DNA from: Inhella inkyongensis
GTDB lineage: Bacteria > Pseudomonadota > Gammaproteobacteria > Burkholderiales > Burkholderiaceae_C
DNA length: 64,000 nucleotides
NCBI RefSeq assembly: GCF_005952805.1
Contig: NZ_CP040709.1
Span: forward strand, 1,550,001 to 1,614,000
Reading direction: 5' to 3'
The notes below the pieces were generated by a model. It was not told the origin of the DNA and did not search any database. It saw only the letters and a list, made by a program, of their open reading frames with translations. A program made the translations under genes and the position numbers. Shown here one piece after another: positions 9,034 to 16,043 of this stretch (position 1 is its first letter; each line of letters opens with the position of its first letter).

Positions 9034-9060
9034 CTTTCGGCTGCCTGCGGCGGAACTTTA
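9034..9060 (-). promoter_or_regulatory. Putative sigma-28 promoter of fliD
   Basis: On the minus strand TAAA (9060-9057), a 15-base spacer and GCCGAAAG (9041-9034). This is close to the FliA consensus TAAA-N15-GCCGATAA. It lies 19 bases after the stop of flagellin 1. Confidence 0.8.
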
Positions 9061-9078
9061 GGCCGCTGTGGAGAAAAT

Positions 9079-9954
9079 TTATCCGCGCAGCAGTTGCAGC
9101 ACTTGCTGTGGCAGTTGGTTGGCCTGCGCCACCATGGCGGTGCCGGCCTGTTGCAGGATGTTGGCGCGGCTCAGGTTGGAGGTCTCGGCGGCGTAGTCCG
9201 CATCCATGATGCGGCTGCGGGCCGCCATCTGGTTCTCGTGCGAGATCTGCAGATTGGTGATCACCGCCTCAAAGCGGTTTTGCTGCGCACCCAAGGTGGC
9301 GCGCTCGCTGTTGATCAGGTCGAAGGCCAGATCGATGGCATCGATGGTCAGACCCAGGGCGGCGAAATCCTGGGTGTTGTCGATGGTGCGTCGACCGGCA
9401 CCAGTGGCGTCCGTGCCCACCACATCGGTCACCACATTGGCACCAGAGAGGCCCGAGAGATCCACCGTGGTGAACTCGATCACGTCGTTGGTGGTGGTGT
9501 TGGCGCCCACTTGGAAGAACTGGGTGCCGGCGGCCTGAGCCAGGATGGCTTTGCCGTTGAAGGTGGTGCCCTGGATGATGCGCTGCACCTCTTTGGCCAA
9601 CTCGCCGAATTCCTTGTCCAGCGAGTCTTTGTCGCTGTTGGAGTTGGTGGCGTTGCGCGCCTGGACGGTCAACTCCCGCATGCGCTGCAGGTTGTCGGTG
9701 ACCTTGGCCAACGCGCCTTCGGCCACTTGCGCCAGGGAGATGCCGTCGTTGGCATTGCGGATGGCTACGGCCATGCCGCGTGCCTGGGCATACATGCGCT
9801 CGGCAATCGCCATGCCCGCCGCATCGTCCTTGGCTGAATTCACCCGCAAGCCCGAAGACAGGCGCTGAGTCGCGGTGAACAGCGAGCTCTGCGACATATT
9901 CAGGTTGCGCTGCGCATTCAGCGAAGCGATGTTGGTATTGATGATCTGAGGCAT
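9079..9954 (-). CDS. fliC: Flagellin 1
   Basis: A 291-residue flagellin with the conserved D0/D1 ends: MPQIINTNIASLNAQRNL at the N terminus and the helix ending PQQVLQLLRG at the C terminus. The middle (about residues 140-215) is short, so the surface domains D2/D3 are essentially absent. It differs more from flagellins 2 and 3 than those do from each other (QGTTFNGKAILAQAAGTQFF against GTTFNGKAIVGA). An AAGGAGTG ribosome binding site precedes the ATG. Unlike its siblings I see no sigma-28 promoter in the 175 bases upstream, and a terminator separates it from flagellin 2. Confidence 0.97.
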   Translation of the reverse strand: MPQIINTNIASLNAQRNLNMSQSSLFTATQRLSSGLRVNSAKDDAAGMAIAERMYAQARGMAVAIRNANDGISLAQVAEGALAKVTDNLQRMRELTVQARNATNSNSDKDSLDKEFGELAKEVQRIIQGTTFNGKAILAQAAGTQFFQVGANTTTNDVIEFTTVDLSGLSGANVVTDVVGTDATGAGRRTIDNTQDFAALGLTIDAIDLAFDLINSERATLGAQQNRFEAVITNLQISHENQMAARSRIMDADYAAETSNLSRANILQQAGTAMVAQANQLPQQVLQLLRG

Positions 9955-10068
9955 GGCCGCACTCCTTGCTGCGTTGCCGCCGCCAGAAACAGCGGTCGGC
10001 CCGAGTGGCCCAAAGGCCGGACTCGATGGGGCAGATTTTTGGAGTGCGGATGGCGACCCGATCCACGG

Positions 10069-10107
10069 AAAAAGGCCTCAAACCACGGGCTTTCCGTGGC
10101 TGAGGCC
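10069..10107 (-). terminator. Rho-independent terminator of flagellin 2
   Basis: On the minus strand GGCCTCAGCCACGG pairs with CCCGTGGTTTGAGGCC around a short AAAG loop, followed by a run of five T. This is the best-formed terminator in the flagellin cluster. Confidence 0.85.
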
Positions 10108-10129
10108 GGGTGGCGCTTGCTTCGCTAGA

Positions 10130-10975
10130 TCATCCGCGCAACAGGGCCAGCACGCCCTGGGGCAGCGAGTTGGCCTGGGCGATCATGGCCGTGCCCGCCT
10201 GCTGCAGGATCTGGCCGCGGCTCAGGTTGGCGGTCTCGACCGCGAAGTCGGCATCGACGATGCGGCTGCGGGCGGCCATCTGGTTCTCATGCGAAACCAT
10301 CAGGTTGCTGATGACCGCCTCGAAGCGATTCTGGGTGGCACCGTAGGTCGCCCGCTCTGCGTTCACTGTGTTGATGGCCGTGTCGATGTTGTCGATGACG
10401 GTGTCGATGTCGGCCTCGGAGCCGTCGGCCACGGCAATGGTCCCGCCGGTCACCGTGGTGATGTCCGCATTGCCAGCCATGTCGGTGGTCGTCAAGGTGA
10501 TGCGGTCATTGGCGCTGGTGTTGGCGCCCACCTGGAAGTCCAGGGTGCCGGCGCCCGCGCCGACGATGGCTTTGCCGTTGAAGGTGGTGCCAGCCAGCAC
10601 GCGGCCGATCTCGTTGGCCAACTCGGTGAACTCTTGATTCAGGGACACACGGTCGCTGGCAGTGTTGGTGGCGTTGCGGGCCTGCACCGAGAGTTCCCGC
10701 ATGCGTTGCAGCGCGTCGCCCACCTTGGAGAGGGCGCCTTCGGCCACCTGGGCCAGCGAGATGCCGTCGTTGGCGTTGCGGATGGCCACGTACATGCCGC
10801 GGGCCTGAGCATTCATGCGCTCGGCAATCGCCAAACCGGCCGCGTCGTCCTTGGCCGAGTTGACGCGCAGGCCTGAGGACAGGCGCTGCGTGCTCACCAG
10901 CAGCGAGGCCTGGCTGGTGGCGGTGTTGCGCTGCGCGTTGAGCGAAGCGATGTTGGTGTTGATGATGGCAGGCAT
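10130..10975 (-). CDS. fliC: Flagellin 2
   Basis: A 281-residue flagellin, closely related to flagellin 3 in both the conserved ends and the short central region (shared NADITTVTG, TIAVADGSEADIDTVIDNID). It ends PQGVLALLRG. Translation starts at an ATG preceded by TAGGAG. A sigma-28 promoter lies about 118 bases upstream, giving a long leader of about 110 bases, and a strong terminator follows the stop. Confidence 0.97.
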   Translation of the reverse strand: MPAIINTNIASLNAQRNTATSQASLLVSTQRLSSGLRVNSAKDDAAGLAIAERMNAQARGMYVAIRNANDGISLAQVAEGALSKVGDALQRMRELSVQARNATNTASDRVSLNQEFTELANEIGRVLAGTTFNGKAIVGAGAGTLDFQVGANTSANDRITLTTTDMAGNADITTVTGGTIAVADGSEADIDTVIDNIDTAINTVNAERATYGATQNRFEAVISNLMVSHENQMAARSRIVDADFAVETANLSRGQILQQAGTAMIAQANSLPQGVLALLRG

Positions 10976-11092
10976 GTCGCACTCCTATCAGGTGAAACGG
11001 TTGGGAGACACAACGGCATGCAGCTGTTGCGACCTGCACTCCAAGGGTTTGGAGGCTGGTGCCGCTGAGCGGCTGCGATCCCGATGGATCCG

Positions 11093-11119
11093 TTTTCGAC
11101 CCGAGGCAGGGCGACTTGA
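11093..11119 (-). promoter_or_regulatory. Putative sigma-28 promoter of flagellin 2
   Basis: On the minus strand TCAA (11119-11116), 15 bases, GTCGAAAA (11100-11093). Two mismatches to GCCGATAA make it weaker than the fliD and flgM promoters, but the spacing is exact. Confidence 0.6.
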
Positions 11120-11177
11120 GGCCCAGGCAGAACAAGACCGCTTTTCCCTGCCTTTTCTCACGAATGAGAGTTTGGGG

Positions 11178-11213
11178 CAAAGGGCCACCACCCGGCGCGA
11201 GAGGGGTGGTGGC
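11178..11213 (-). terminator. Hairpin after flagellin 3 (likely terminator)
   Basis: GCCACCACCC (11213-11204) pairs perfectly with GGGTGGTGGC (11193-11184), followed on the minus strand by CCTTTG. The weak U-tract could allow partial read-through toward flagellin 2. The hairpin is 115 bases past the stop. Confidence 0.6.
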
Positions 11214-11327
11214 TAAGGAGGTGCTTGTGCTGGTGGGCTCAGGTTGTCCGCTTCTTGGATGAGCTCCGCCTGTTGCGAGGCAGAGAGGCCGGCGGCCTGA
11301 CCAGAGGTCAGCGATGCCGGCCAGGCG

Positions 11328-12170
11328 TCATCGAAGCAAGGACAGCACTTGCTGCGGCAAGGCGTTGGCCTGAGCAATCATCGAGGTGCCGGCCTGTTGC
11401 AGGATCTGCGCCCGCGAAAGGTTGGCGGTCTCGATGGCGAAGTCGGCGTCCACGATGCGGCTGCGCGATGCAGTTTGGTTTTCGGCCGAGATCATCAGGT
11501 TGCTGACCACGGCGTCAAAGCGGTTCTGCGTGGCGCCGTACAGGGCCCGTTCGCTGTTGACCGTATCGATGGCCGTGTCGATGTTGTCGATCACGGTGTC
11601 GATGTCGGCCTCGGAGCCATCGGCCACGGCAATGGTGGCACCGGTCACTGTGGTGATGTCGGCATTGCCGGCCATGTTGGTGGTCGTGACCGAGATGCGG
11701 TCATTGGCCGTGGTGTTGGCGCCCACCTGGAACTGCAGGGTACCCGCATCGGCGCCGACGATGGCCTTGCCGTTGAAGGTCGTGCCCGAGAGCACACGGC
11801 CGATTTCTGCGGCCAGCTCCTGGAATTCCTGGTTCAGCGAGGTGCGGTCGCTGGCGGTGTTGGTGGCGTTGCGGGCCTGGACCGACAGTTCACGCATGCG
11901 CTGCAGGGCGTCGCCGGTCTTGGTCAGCGCGCCGTCGGCGGTTTGGGCCAGCGAGATGCCGTCGTTGGCATTGCGGATGGCCACATTCATGCCGCGGACC
12001 TGGGCATTCATGCGTTCCGAAATGGCCAAGCCGGCGGCGTCGTCCTTGGCGGAGTTGACGCGCAGACCAGAGGAAAGGCGCTGCACTGCAACAGTGAGCG
12101 CTTGCTGGCTGCCAGCGACGTTGCGCTGCGCGTTCAGCGAGGTGAGGTTGGTATTGATGATGGCGGGCAT
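11328..12170 (-). CDS. fliC: Flagellin 3
   Basis: A 280-residue flagellin starting MPAIINTNLTSLNAQRN and ending PQQVLSLLR without the final Gly seen in the other two. The central region is nearly the same as flagellin 2. GAAAGGAA provides the ribosome binding site. The promoter is the strongest sigma-28 match of the three flagellins, with a leader of about 168 bases that contains a large hairpin. It is probably the major filament subunit by promoter quality, but that is inference. Confidence 0.97.
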   Translation of the reverse strand: MPAIINTNLTSLNAQRNVAGSQQALTVAVQRLSSGLRVNSAKDDAAGLAISERMNAQVRGMNVAIRNANDGISLAQTADGALTKTGDALQRMRELSVQARNATNTASDRTSLNQEFQELAAEIGRVLSGTTFNGKAIVGADAGTLQFQVGANTTANDRISVTTTNMAGNADITTVTGATIAVADGSEADIDTVIDNIDTAIDTVNSERALYGATQNRFDAVVSNLMISAENQTASRSRIVDADFAIETANLSRAQILQQAGTSMIAQANALPQQVLSLLR

Positions 12171-12206
12171 GGTGCGTTCCTTTCAGCGATGAACAAGGCC
12201 CGGCTC

Positions 12207-12241
12207 GGGCGCCGGATGGGGAAATCCCCCGTTCGGCGCCC
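12207..12241 (-). promoter_or_regulatory. Leader hairpin of flagellin 3 mRNA
   Basis: GGGCGCCG (12241-12234) pairs with CGGCGCCC (12214-12207), and inside it GGGG pairs with CCCC around a short GATTT-type loop. It ends 37 bases before the ATG. A GGA sits at the top of the inner stem, the kind of site CsrA/RsmA recognises, but binding is not shown. Confidence 0.55.
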
Positions 12242-12344
12242 CCTATGCCACAAGTCCTCCCGCCGCCCTCGGATGAGCGCGGCCCTCGGGCCCCCGACAC
12301 AGTCTGCCGAACAACGAGATCCGTCACCAGATCCGTTGGAATGG

Positions 12345-12372
12345 CTATCGGACACCGCGCAAGAAAACTTGA
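12345..12372 (-). promoter_or_regulatory. Putative sigma-28 promoter of flagellin 3
   Basis: On the minus strand TCAA (12372-12369), 16 bases, TCCGATAG (12352-12345). The core CCGATA is perfect; the spacer is one base longer than in the other promoters of this window. Confidence 0.75.
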
Positions 12373-12431
12373 GCGACATCTGTCAAGGGGGTTGATCTTT
12401 TGAAAAGAGGGGCTTGTATCCGCCTAGTTCA

Positions 12432-12447
12432 TGTGATCGCTGTCACG
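12432..12447. promoter_or_regulatory. CRP-like palindrome TGTGA-N6-TCACG
   Basis: TGTGA (12432-12436), six bases, TCACG (12443-12447): nine of ten positions of the CRP/Vfr consensus. It lies about 60 bases upstream of the flagellin 3 -35 and about 180 bases upstream of the TPR-gene promoter. Catabolite control of flagellar genes by CRP is known in enteric bacteria; here it is only a sequence match. Confidence 0.35.
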
Positions 12448-12623
12448 CACGCTGGGTCTGGGTTGCTCGCGCTGCTCCGCTGGTTTCGCTGAGAAAGGAA
12501 AAGACCGCTAGGGGGCTGGCGGTCACGCACCCTTTGCATTTCGGCATCTCGACCGCCCGGCATGGTGCGAGCAGAGCCGCCAATGCCCCGCATTTCCAGC
12601 GCTTGCGCAGGGGGCGAAGTTTC

Positions 12624-12650
12624 TAAAGTCCCAACCCTTGCTGCCGATAC
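12624..12650 (+). promoter_or_regulatory. Putative sigma-28 promoter of the TPR-like gene
   Basis: TAAA at 12624-12627, exactly 15 bases, GCCGATAC at 12643-12650. Only the last base departs from the FliA consensus, making this the best sigma-28 promoter in the window. Start site predicted near 12657, 46 bases before the ATG. Confidence 0.85.
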
Positions 12651-12702
12651 GCGCGCCCGCGCTCACTTGAACAATTGATCGGTGGCGCAACCGGAGAGAT
12701 CC

Positions 12703-13200
12703 ATGTCGATGCTTGCTGCCACCCCCAACAACGACCTGGCCCGCCGCATGGCGGCCGCCGGTGTGATGCCCGCGCCGGGTCAGACCATGAACGAGGCCAT
12801 GGCCTTGCTGGCGGCGGCGCGCAATGCCGCTTACGCTGAAGCGGCCCGTGGGCGTCTGGGGCACGGGGTCTCCGTGCTGCTGCGCGCCCTGAACACCCAG
12901 CCGACGAGCTTTGATCTGCAAAGCGATATGGCGGCTCTGCTGTTGTCCGCGGGCGAGTTGGCGCACGCGGTGTCCTATGCCCGCGGCGCGTTGAAGACCC
13001 AGGGCCACCATGGCCCCAGTCTTTACACCTTGGGCTTTGCGCTGTCCGGTCTGGGCGAGGCCGATGAGGCGGCCCAAGTGCTGCGTCGTCTGCTGCGCGG
13101 CAAGGCCCGCGCCAGCTTGATGGCTGAGGCGCCCGAGCTGCTGCCCCTGGTGAAAGCCGAACTGACGCGGATGAGCCGGTTGCGCAGCTCGGCGCGCTGA
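12703..13200 (+). CDS. Small TPR-like protein under sigma-28 control
   Basis: A 165-residue cytoplasmic protein of unknown function. Ala/Leu-rich helix pairs from about residue 30 to 150 look like two or three degenerate tetratricopeptide repeats (for example SLYTLGFALSGLGEADEAAQVLRRLL near 108-133). There is no signal peptide or membrane segment. The ATG at 12703 is chosen over 12682 because GGAGAG lies at the right distance before it. It is divergent from flagellin 3, upstream of flhD, and has a near-perfect FliA promoter, so it should be made with the filament. An adaptor, chaperone or feedback role is possible; none can be claimed. Confidence 0.8.
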   Translation: MSMLAATPNNDLARRMAAAGVMPAPGQTMNEAMALLAAARNAAYAEAARGRLGHGVSVLLRALNTQPTSFDLQSDMAALLLSAGELAHAVSYARGALKTQGHHGPSLYTLGFALSGLGEADEAAQVLRRLLRGKARASLMAEAPELLPLVKAELTRMSRLRSSAR

Positions 13201-13227
13201 CCCGGCTGTAGGAATTTGCCCGACACG

Positions 13228-13258
13228 CCAGCGCCGCCACCACCGACGGCGGCGCTGG
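13228..13258 (+). terminator. Hairpin between the TPR-like gene and flhD
   Basis: CCAGCGCCGCC (13228-13238) pairs perfectly with GGCGGCGCTGG (13248-13258). An A-run rather than a T-run follows, so it is a strong stem but not a classical intrinsic terminator on the plus strand. It may separate the sigma-28 transcript from flhDC. Confidence 0.5.
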
Positions 13259-13345
13259 AAAAGGGCCGATTTCCAGGCTTTCTCGGGCTCTTCAGAATTC
13301 GCTCCATCGTGTCGCAACCCGCTGACGCAATTCAAGGAGCAAGCC

Positions 13346-13669
13346 GTGAATCCCGAACAAATCCTGGCTGAGATCCGTGAGACCAATCTGTCTTACCTGA
13401 TGCTGGCGCAGAGCCTGATTCGCGCAGACCGTGAACAAGCGCTCTACCGTCTGGGTTTGTCCGAAGAGACCGCCACCCTGCTGGCCCAGCTCTCTCCGGC
13501 GCAGATCATGAAGCTTGCCGGCGGCAGCACCCTGCTGTGCCGCTTCCGCATGGAAGATGACCTGGTGTGGAACTTGCTGACCAGCAGCCACAAGCCCAGC
13601 GTCAACGAGCAGACCGCGCGTCTGCACGCGCAGATCCTGATGGCCGGCCGCCACAGCGAAACGGCTTAA
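13346..13669 (+). CDS. flhD: Flagellar master regulator subunit FlhD
   Basis: A 107-residue partner of FlhC; the FlhD4C2 complex activates class II flagellar promoters with sigma-70. The start codon is GTG, preceded by AAGGAG at a good distance. Conserved patterns include EIRETNLSYLMLAQSLIR and MKLAGGSTLLCRFR. The rare start codon may limit its level. The 108-base gap to flhC is longer than in most flhDC operons and contains GC-rich inverted repeats. Confidence 0.96.
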   Translation: MNPEQILAEIRETNLSYLMLAQSLIRADREQALYRLGLSEETATLLAQLSPAQIMKLAGGSTLLCRFRMEDDLVWNLLTSSHKPSVNEQTARLHAQILMAGRHSETA

Positions 13670-13671
13670 AC

Positions 13672-13760
13672 CTACCCCCAGTCTCCGGGCCTGCGGCCCA
13701 TCGCCACCTCCCCAGGGGGTGCGCACGGCTCGGGAGCGGCCCTTCGCCGTGCCAGCCGCA
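13672..13760. repeat. GC-rich hairpin-prone segment between flhD and flhC
   Basis: Contains GGGCCTGCGGCCC, CCCCAGGGGG and CACGGC/GCCGTG inverted repeats in 90 bases. Its style (CCCC..GGGG followed by GC-rich arms) resembles the segments at 46191-46280 and 49078-49175. Whether these are members of one repeat family cannot be settled by eye. Confidence 0.35.
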
Positions 13761-13777
13761 TTTGCAAAGGAAGATCC

Positions 13778-14332
13778 ATGCCACGCGTCAAGAGCATCCT
13801 CTCCGAAGCCCGCCAGATCGAGCGTGCGGTCACCCTGATCAACCTTGGCGCCCGGCTGCAAGTGCTGGAGTCCGAGACCGAGATGAGCTATGAGCGCTTG
13901 CTCAAGCTGTACAAAGAGGTCTCGGGCCGCTCACCTTCCAAGGGTCAGTTGCCGTTCTCGACCGACTGGTTCATGACCTGGCAACCCAATATCCACGCCT
14001 CGTTGTTCCTCAACATCCACGAGTACCTGAACAAGGCGGCGGCGCTGGATGAGATCGACACCGTGATCAAGGCCTACCAGCTCTACTTGGAGCACACGCA
14101 GGCCCAGGGCATCGAGGCTCTGTTGTCGGTCACGCGTGCTTGGCGGTTGGTGAAGTTCATTGACAACGGCATGCTGACCCTGACCGCCTGCAAGAAGTGC
14201 GGCGGCCACTTCGTGACGCATCCGCACGAGATCTCGCGCCACTATGTGTGTGGCCTGTGCAATCCGCCGGCGCGTGCGGGCAAGGGGCGCAGCATGGACG
14301 CGGGACAGGATGCTGAGGTGTTGGCCCATTGA
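13778..14332 (+). CDS. flhC: Flagellar master regulator subunit FlhC
   Basis: A 184-residue DNA-binding partner of FlhD. The zinc site is complete: CKKC near residues 138-141 and CGLC near 160-163. The family pattern GRSPSKGQLPFSTDWFMTW is present. AAGGAAG precedes the ATG. Its stop overlaps the TTG start of the downstream methyltransferase gene, so the two may be translationally coupled. Confidence 0.97.
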   Translation: MPRVKSILSEARQIERAVTLINLGARLQVLESETEMSYERLLKLYKEVSGRSPSKGQLPFSTDWFMTWQPNIHASLFLNIHEYLNKAAALDEIDTVIKAYQLYLEHTQAQGIEALLSVTRAWRLVKFIDNGMLTLTACKKCGGHFVTHPHEISRHYVCGLCNPPARAGKGRSMDAGQDAEVLAH

Positions 14333-15075
14333 TTTCCCGGCCTGAGCGTCTGGCCCTGGTTCTGGGGCGGCTGTGGCCCAGCAGTGCGTTGCTGGCCTGG
14401 GCGGCAGCCTGGGCTTTGTGGCGTGGCTTGGGCAGTACCGGCGGAGCCTTGGCGGCAGCCTGTGCCCTGACCCTGGTGGCGGCGCTCTTGCATCAACGGC
14501 CTTGGCGGCGCCTTTGTGTCCTGCTGGGTTTCCCGCTGCTGCTGAGCCTGCAGGGCTTGGCCTTGCCAGCTTGGATCTGGCTGCTGGCGGGCGTGGGACT
14601 GTGGCTGCTGTACCCGATTCGTCATTGGCGTGATGCACCGCTGTTCCTGACGCCGCCCTCGGCCTTTGACGCGCTGGCGCCCGAGCCCGGCTTGCAACGC
14701 GCCGTGCGGGTGCTGGATGCGGGCTGTGGCAGCGGGGCCGGCCTGCGCGCATGGCGGCGGGCCTTCCCGGCAGCTCAGCTGCATGGCACCGAAGCCAGTT
14801 GGGCACTGGCGCTGTGGGCGCGCTGGCGCACTCCGGGGGCGCAGATCCGTTGCGCCGATCTGTGGACTGACGATTGGTCGACGTTTGATCTGGTCTATCT
14901 GTTCCAGCGGCCTGAGTCCATGCACCAGGCACTGGCCAAGGCGAGGGCGGAGCTGCGCCCGGGCAGCTTCCTGCTGAGCCTGGACTTTCCCTTGCCTGGC
15001 GTGCCGGCTCAACGTGAATGGCCGGTCGCGCCACGCCATCGTCTCTATCTCTATGCCGCCGAAAGCCTGAATTGA
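14329..15075 (+). CDS. Membrane-anchored class I SAM methyltransferase
   Basis: A 248-residue protein with three or four hydrophobic helices in residues 10-100 and a soluble methyltransferase-like domain after them. Motif I is VRVLDAGCGSGAG (near 126-138), followed by an acidic residue ending strand 2 (GTEAS) and a C-terminal LRPGSFLLSLDF strand. The start is TTG, overlapping the flhC stop by four bases; no better start is seen. It sits between flhDC and motAB, so it may belong to the motility regulon. The methyl acceptor is unknown: protein, lipid or small molecule are all possible. Confidence 0.75.
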   Translation: MISRPERLALVLGRLWPSSALLAWAAAWALWRGLGSTGGALAAACALTLVAALLHQRPWRRLCVLLGFPLLLSLQGLALPAWIWLLAGVGLWLLYPIRHWRDAPLFLTPPSAFDALAPEPGLQRAVRVLDAGCGSGAGLRAWRRAFPAAQLHGTEASWALALWARWRTPGAQIRCADLWTDDWSTFDLVYLFQRPESMHQALAKARAELRPGSFLLSLDFPLPGVPAQREWPVAPRHRLYLYAAESLN

Positions 15076-15156
15076 CCGTGGCAGGCGGCCCGTTTGTGAT
15101 CTGAGGCGCTTTCGAATCCCTGCACAATGGTCGCTCGCCTACCCCTCTGACACCCC

Positions 15157-16014
15157 ATGTTCGTCATCATCGGTTGGGTTCTCATGCTGGCCTGTGTGTT
15201 CGGTGTTTTCATCGTGCACGGCGGCAACATCGGCGTGATCTTGCGCGCCTTGCCCTTTGAGATGACCACCATCTTTGGCGCCGCCATGGGGGCCTTTCTG
15301 GCCAACAACCAGATGCCGGTGATCAAGTCGGCCATGGCGGGCTTGGGCATGTGCTTCAAGGGCAGCAAGTACACCAAGGATCGCTACATGGAGCTGCTGG
15401 CGCTGCTCTATGACATCTTGCAAAAGGCGCGCAAGGAAGGCCTGATGTCCATCGAAAAGGACGTCGAGGATCCGCACAGCTCGCCGCTGTTTCAGAAGTA
15501 CCCCAATGTCGGGCATGACCACCATGTCACGGAGTTCATCACCGACTACCTGCGCATGATGGTCAGTGGCAACCTCAATGCACACGAGATCGAGTCGCTG
15601 ATGGATGCCGAAATCGATACCCACCACGCCGAGGCCCATGCGCCGGTAGCGGCCTTGCAGCGTCTGGCCGGTGGCCTGCCGGCCTTCGGCATCGTGGCGG
15701 CCGTGCTGGGTGTGGTGAACACCATGGGCTCGGTGGGCCAGCCCCCGGCGGTGCTGGGTGGCATGATCGGCTCGGCCCTGGTGGGGACCTTCCTGGGCAT
15801 CTTTTTGGCTTATGGCATGGCCGAGCCCTTGGCCGGTTTGCTGGAGCAAAAGCTGGACGAGGCCGGCAAGGAATTGGTCTGCATCAAGACGGCGCTGCTG
15901 GCCTCTATGCAGGGCTATGCCCCGCAGGTGGCCATCGAGTTCGGCCGCAAGGTGCTGTACAGCCATGTGCGGCCGACCTTTGCCGAGCTCGAGGGTCACG
16001 TCAAGAAGAAGTGA
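15157..16014 (+). CDS. motA: Flagellar stator protein MotA
   Basis: A 285-residue proton-channel subunit with four membrane helices (two near the N terminus, two near residues 170-220) and a large cytoplasmic loop that meets FliG. Channel Pro residues are present in LAGGLPAFGIVAAVLGVV and the following helix. The loop has an extra His-rich DHHVTEF segment. Only a weak ribosome binding site is visible. motB follows after 29 bases. Confidence 0.97.
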   Translation: MFVIIGWVLMLACVFGVFIVHGGNIGVILRALPFEMTTIFGAAMGAFLANNQMPVIKSAMAGLGMCFKGSKYTKDRYMELLALLYDILQKARKEGLMSIEKDVEDPHSSPLFQKYPNVGHDHHVTEFITDYLRMMVSGNLNAHEIESLMDAEIDTHHAEAHAPVAALQRLAGGLPAFGIVAAVLGVVNTMGSVGQPPAVLGGMIGSALVGTFLGIFLAYGMAEPLAGLLEQKLDEAGKELVCIKTALLASMQGYAPQVAIEFGRKVLYSHVRPTFAELEGHVKKK

Positions 16015-16043
16015 TGCAACTTCAATCCTTTTCGAACTAAGCC

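Larger units (their letters stand above)
10976..11327. other. Intergenic region between flagellins 3 and 2
   Basis: This 352-base gap has no credible gene. Reading leftward it holds the flagellin 3 3' region, a GC-rich hairpin at 11184-11213, the sigma-28 promoter of flagellin 2 and its roughly 110-base leader. The leader contains two small stems near its 5' end: GATCC/GGATC around 11080-11091 and GCCGC/GCGGC around 11061-11073. Confidence 0.8.
12171..12702. other. Intergenic control region between flagellin 3 and the TPR-like gene
   Basis: A 532-base divergent region without a credible gene. It contains the flagellin 3 leader with hairpin (12207-12241), the flagellin 3 sigma-28 promoter (12345-12372), a CRP-like palindrome (12432-12447) and the TPR-gene sigma-28 promoter (12624-12650). 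The stretch 12448-12600 shows nothing I can name. Confidence 0.8.

Noticed and set aside
9955..10068. Sigma-28 promoter for flagellin 1
   Set aside because: The best candidate (GCCGACC near 10000) has no TAAA or TCAA at the required distance.
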